Below, one piece after another: positions 62,859 to 64,000 of a stretch of 64,000 bases of DNA. A program made the translations under genes and the position numbers. Origin of the DNA: CAXBBB01 sp963841855 (GTDB taxonomy: Bacteria; Bacteroidota; Rhodothermia; Rhodothermales; BA12); contig CAWJEJ010000001.1 in NCBI GenBank assembly GCA_963841855.1, positions 620,001 to 684,000 on the forward strand. The letters run 5' to 3'. Within the stretch, counting starts at the first letter, position 1, and every line of letters begins with the position of its first letter. Under the pieces are notes generated by a model. The model had not been told where the DNA came from. It did not search any database and saw only the letters and a program-made list of their open reading frames with translations.

Positions 62859-64000
62859 ATGACCGACACCGCTACTCCGACCGCCACCACCTGGGCCGAC
62901 CGCCCCGCTCTCCAGCAGCCGACCTATCCCGACCCCGACGCCCTCGACCGCGTCTTGACGCACCTGCGCAGTCTGCCGCCTCTGGTCACGTCGTGGGAGA
63001 TCCGTAGGCTCAAGGGCCACCTCGCTCAGGCCGCTCAGGGCAAGCGCTTCCTGCTGCAAGGCGGCGACTGCGCCGAGAGCTTCTCCGAGTGCCAGGACCA
63101 GATCATCACCAGCCGCCTCAAGGTGCTGATGCAGATGAGCCTGGTGCTCGTCCACGGCCTGCGCAAACCCGTCATAAGGGTCGGGCGCGTGGCCGGGCAG
63201 TACGCCAAGCCCCGCTCGTCGGACGACGAAACGCGCGACGGTGTCACGCTCCCCTCCTACCGCGGCGACATCATCAACGGGCCGGACTTCACGCCCGAGG
63301 AGCGCATTCCCGATCCCGACCGCCTGCTGCGCGCGTATTACAAATCGGCGCTGACGCTCAACTTCATCCGGGCGCTGAGCGAGGGCGGGTTCGCCAACAT
63401 GCACCACCCCGAGTATTGGAATCTGCGCTGGGCCGGAGATTCGGGCCACGCCGAGGCCTACGACCGCATCGTCCGCAGCATTAGGGAGGGGCTCGAGTTC
63501 GTCGGCACGCTCACCAACGCGAGCCTGCACGACCTGGAGCGCGTCGAGTTTTACACGTCGCACGAAGCCTTGCTGCTCAAGTTCGAGCAGGCGCTCACGC
63601 GTACCGTCCCGCGCCGCGACGAGCCTTATAACCTGGGCACGCACTTCCCGTGGATCGGCATGCGCACGGCTGCCGTCGACCAGGCGCACGTGGCGTACAT
63701 GGCCGAAATCGACAACCCGATCGCCGTCAAAATCGGTCCGGGCATGACGAGCGACTGGCTGCGCGACCTGATGAATACGCTCGACCCCGACGACGATCCG
63801 GGACGCCTCACGCTGATCGTGCGGATGGGAGTCGACGGTGTCGAGGACACGCTGCCCGGCCTGATCGAAACCGTCCGCAAGGAGGGCCGCACCGTGCTGT
63901 GGGTGTCCGACCCGATGCACGGCAACACGCGCACGACCGAGGACGGTCACAAAACGCGCAGGTTCGACGACATCCTCTCGGAAGTCGATCAGTCGGTCCG
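62859..64000 (+). CDS. class II DAHP synthase, C-terminus beyond window
   Basis: 3-deoxy-D-arabino-heptulosonate-7-phosphate synthase of the class II (plant/AroAII) type, the first step of the shikimate path to aromatic amino acids and to menaquinone precursors. Visible are ATTWADRPALQQPTYPD, GKRFLLQGGDCAESF with the metal-binding Cys, VIRVGRVAGQYAKPRS, LHDLERVEFYTSHEALLL, and the late HFPWIGMRTA and VSDPMHGNTRTT. About 380 residues are seen from ATG 62859; the normal length is about 450, so the end lies outside the window. Confidence 0.94.
   Translation, partial: MTDTATPTATTWADRPALQQPTYPDPDALDRVLTHLRSLPPLVTSWEIRRLKGHLAQAAQGKRFLLQGGDCAESFSECQDQIITSRLKVLMQMSLVLVHGLRKPVIRVGRVAGQYAKPRSSDDETRDGVTLPSYRGDIINGPDFTPEERIPDPDRLLRAYYKSALTLNFIRALSEGGFANMHHPEYWNLRWAGDSGHAEAYDRIVRSIREGLEFVGTLTNASLHDLERVEFYTSHEALLLKFEQALTRTVPRRDEPYNLGTHFPWIGMRTAAVDQAHVAYMAEIDNPIAVKIGPGMTSDWLRDLMNTLDPDDDPGRLTLIVRMGVDGVEDTLPGLIETVRKEGRTVLWVSDPMHGNTRTTEDGHKTRRFDDILSEVDQSV

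Noticed and set aside
62826..63950. Minus-strand open frame of 374 codons at the window end
   Set aside because: It lies opposite the DAHP synthase gene, which shows clear family motifs on the plus strand.

Overview
The window is about 64% G+C, gene-dense, and reads like the chromosome of a member of the Rhodothermota (Rhodothermales, possibly the Salinibacter/Rubrivirga/Rubricoccus side). The evidence is a complete Alternative Complex III operon (actABCDEF) running straight into a caa3 oxidase operon with a YS-motif (A2-type) subunit I, an isolated atpD-atpC pair, menaquinone synthesis (menD), few Shine-Dalgarno sequences, and a microbial rhodopsin. The lineage is an inference from gene content; no 16S gene is present.

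Layout. 1-5.4 kb (minus strand): a run of SulP permease (cut by the window start), a small membrane protein, a broken SRPBCC gene, a frameshifted PQQ-type beta-propeller lipoprotein, a secreted lipase and a novel lipoprotein. 5.7-6.9 kb: a HipA-like kinase/DUF3037 pair. 6.9-12.6 kb (minus): a serine-hydrolase remnant, DUF2141, DUF2306, two tandem M23 lipoproteins, a membrane AraC regulator, a THI5-like binding protein and a secreted protein. 12.8-17.3 kb (plus): a surface-glycan cassette (DegT aminotransferase, epimerase, hexapeptide acyltransferase, glycosyltransferase). 17.3-22.0 kb: SlyD-type FKBP, SemiSWEET, a thiolase, a secreted protein and a MATE exporter.

22.2-37.0 kb (plus) is the respiratory core: actA-F, an unnamed Fn3-like/TM protein, SCO1, coxB (with fused cytochrome c), coxA, coxC, coxD and a small membrane protein, followed by metF and menD. 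Menaquinol made through MenD would be oxidised by ACIII, which passes electrons through cytochrome c domains to the caa3 oxidase; AtpD/AtpC (43-45 kb) belong to the ATP synthase that uses the gradient. actB is split by a frameshift in this sequence.

40-43 kb holds a soluble multi-PAS chemoreceptor convergent with a rhodopsin whose key residues (Asp75, Thr79, Pro206, Lys210, Asp217) follow Anabaena sensory rhodopsin. I regard this as the most interesting locus. 45-53 kb carries SRPBCC, a zinc-ribbon membrane protein, two glycosyltransferases, a Uma2 protein and gyrB. 53-64 kb carries cca, a Pmp3 protein, a GH18 lipoprotein, uvrC, a Phd/PIN toxin-antitoxin locus with a broken toxin and a double-tailed antitoxin, a nonsense-split lipoprotein, an RlmB-type methyltransferase, tRNA-Thr(CGT) with a terminator, an M32 carboxypeptidase and a class II DAHP synthase cut by the window end.

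Two themes run across the window. First, several genes carry a single indel or stop codon (SRPBCC, PQQ protein, hydrolase remnant, actB, PIN toxin, 59.3-kb lipoprotein), which could be real decay or draft-assembly error. Second, several families of perfect palindromes and REP-like repeats sit in gaps between genes, including inside the respiratory and ATP synthase operons.
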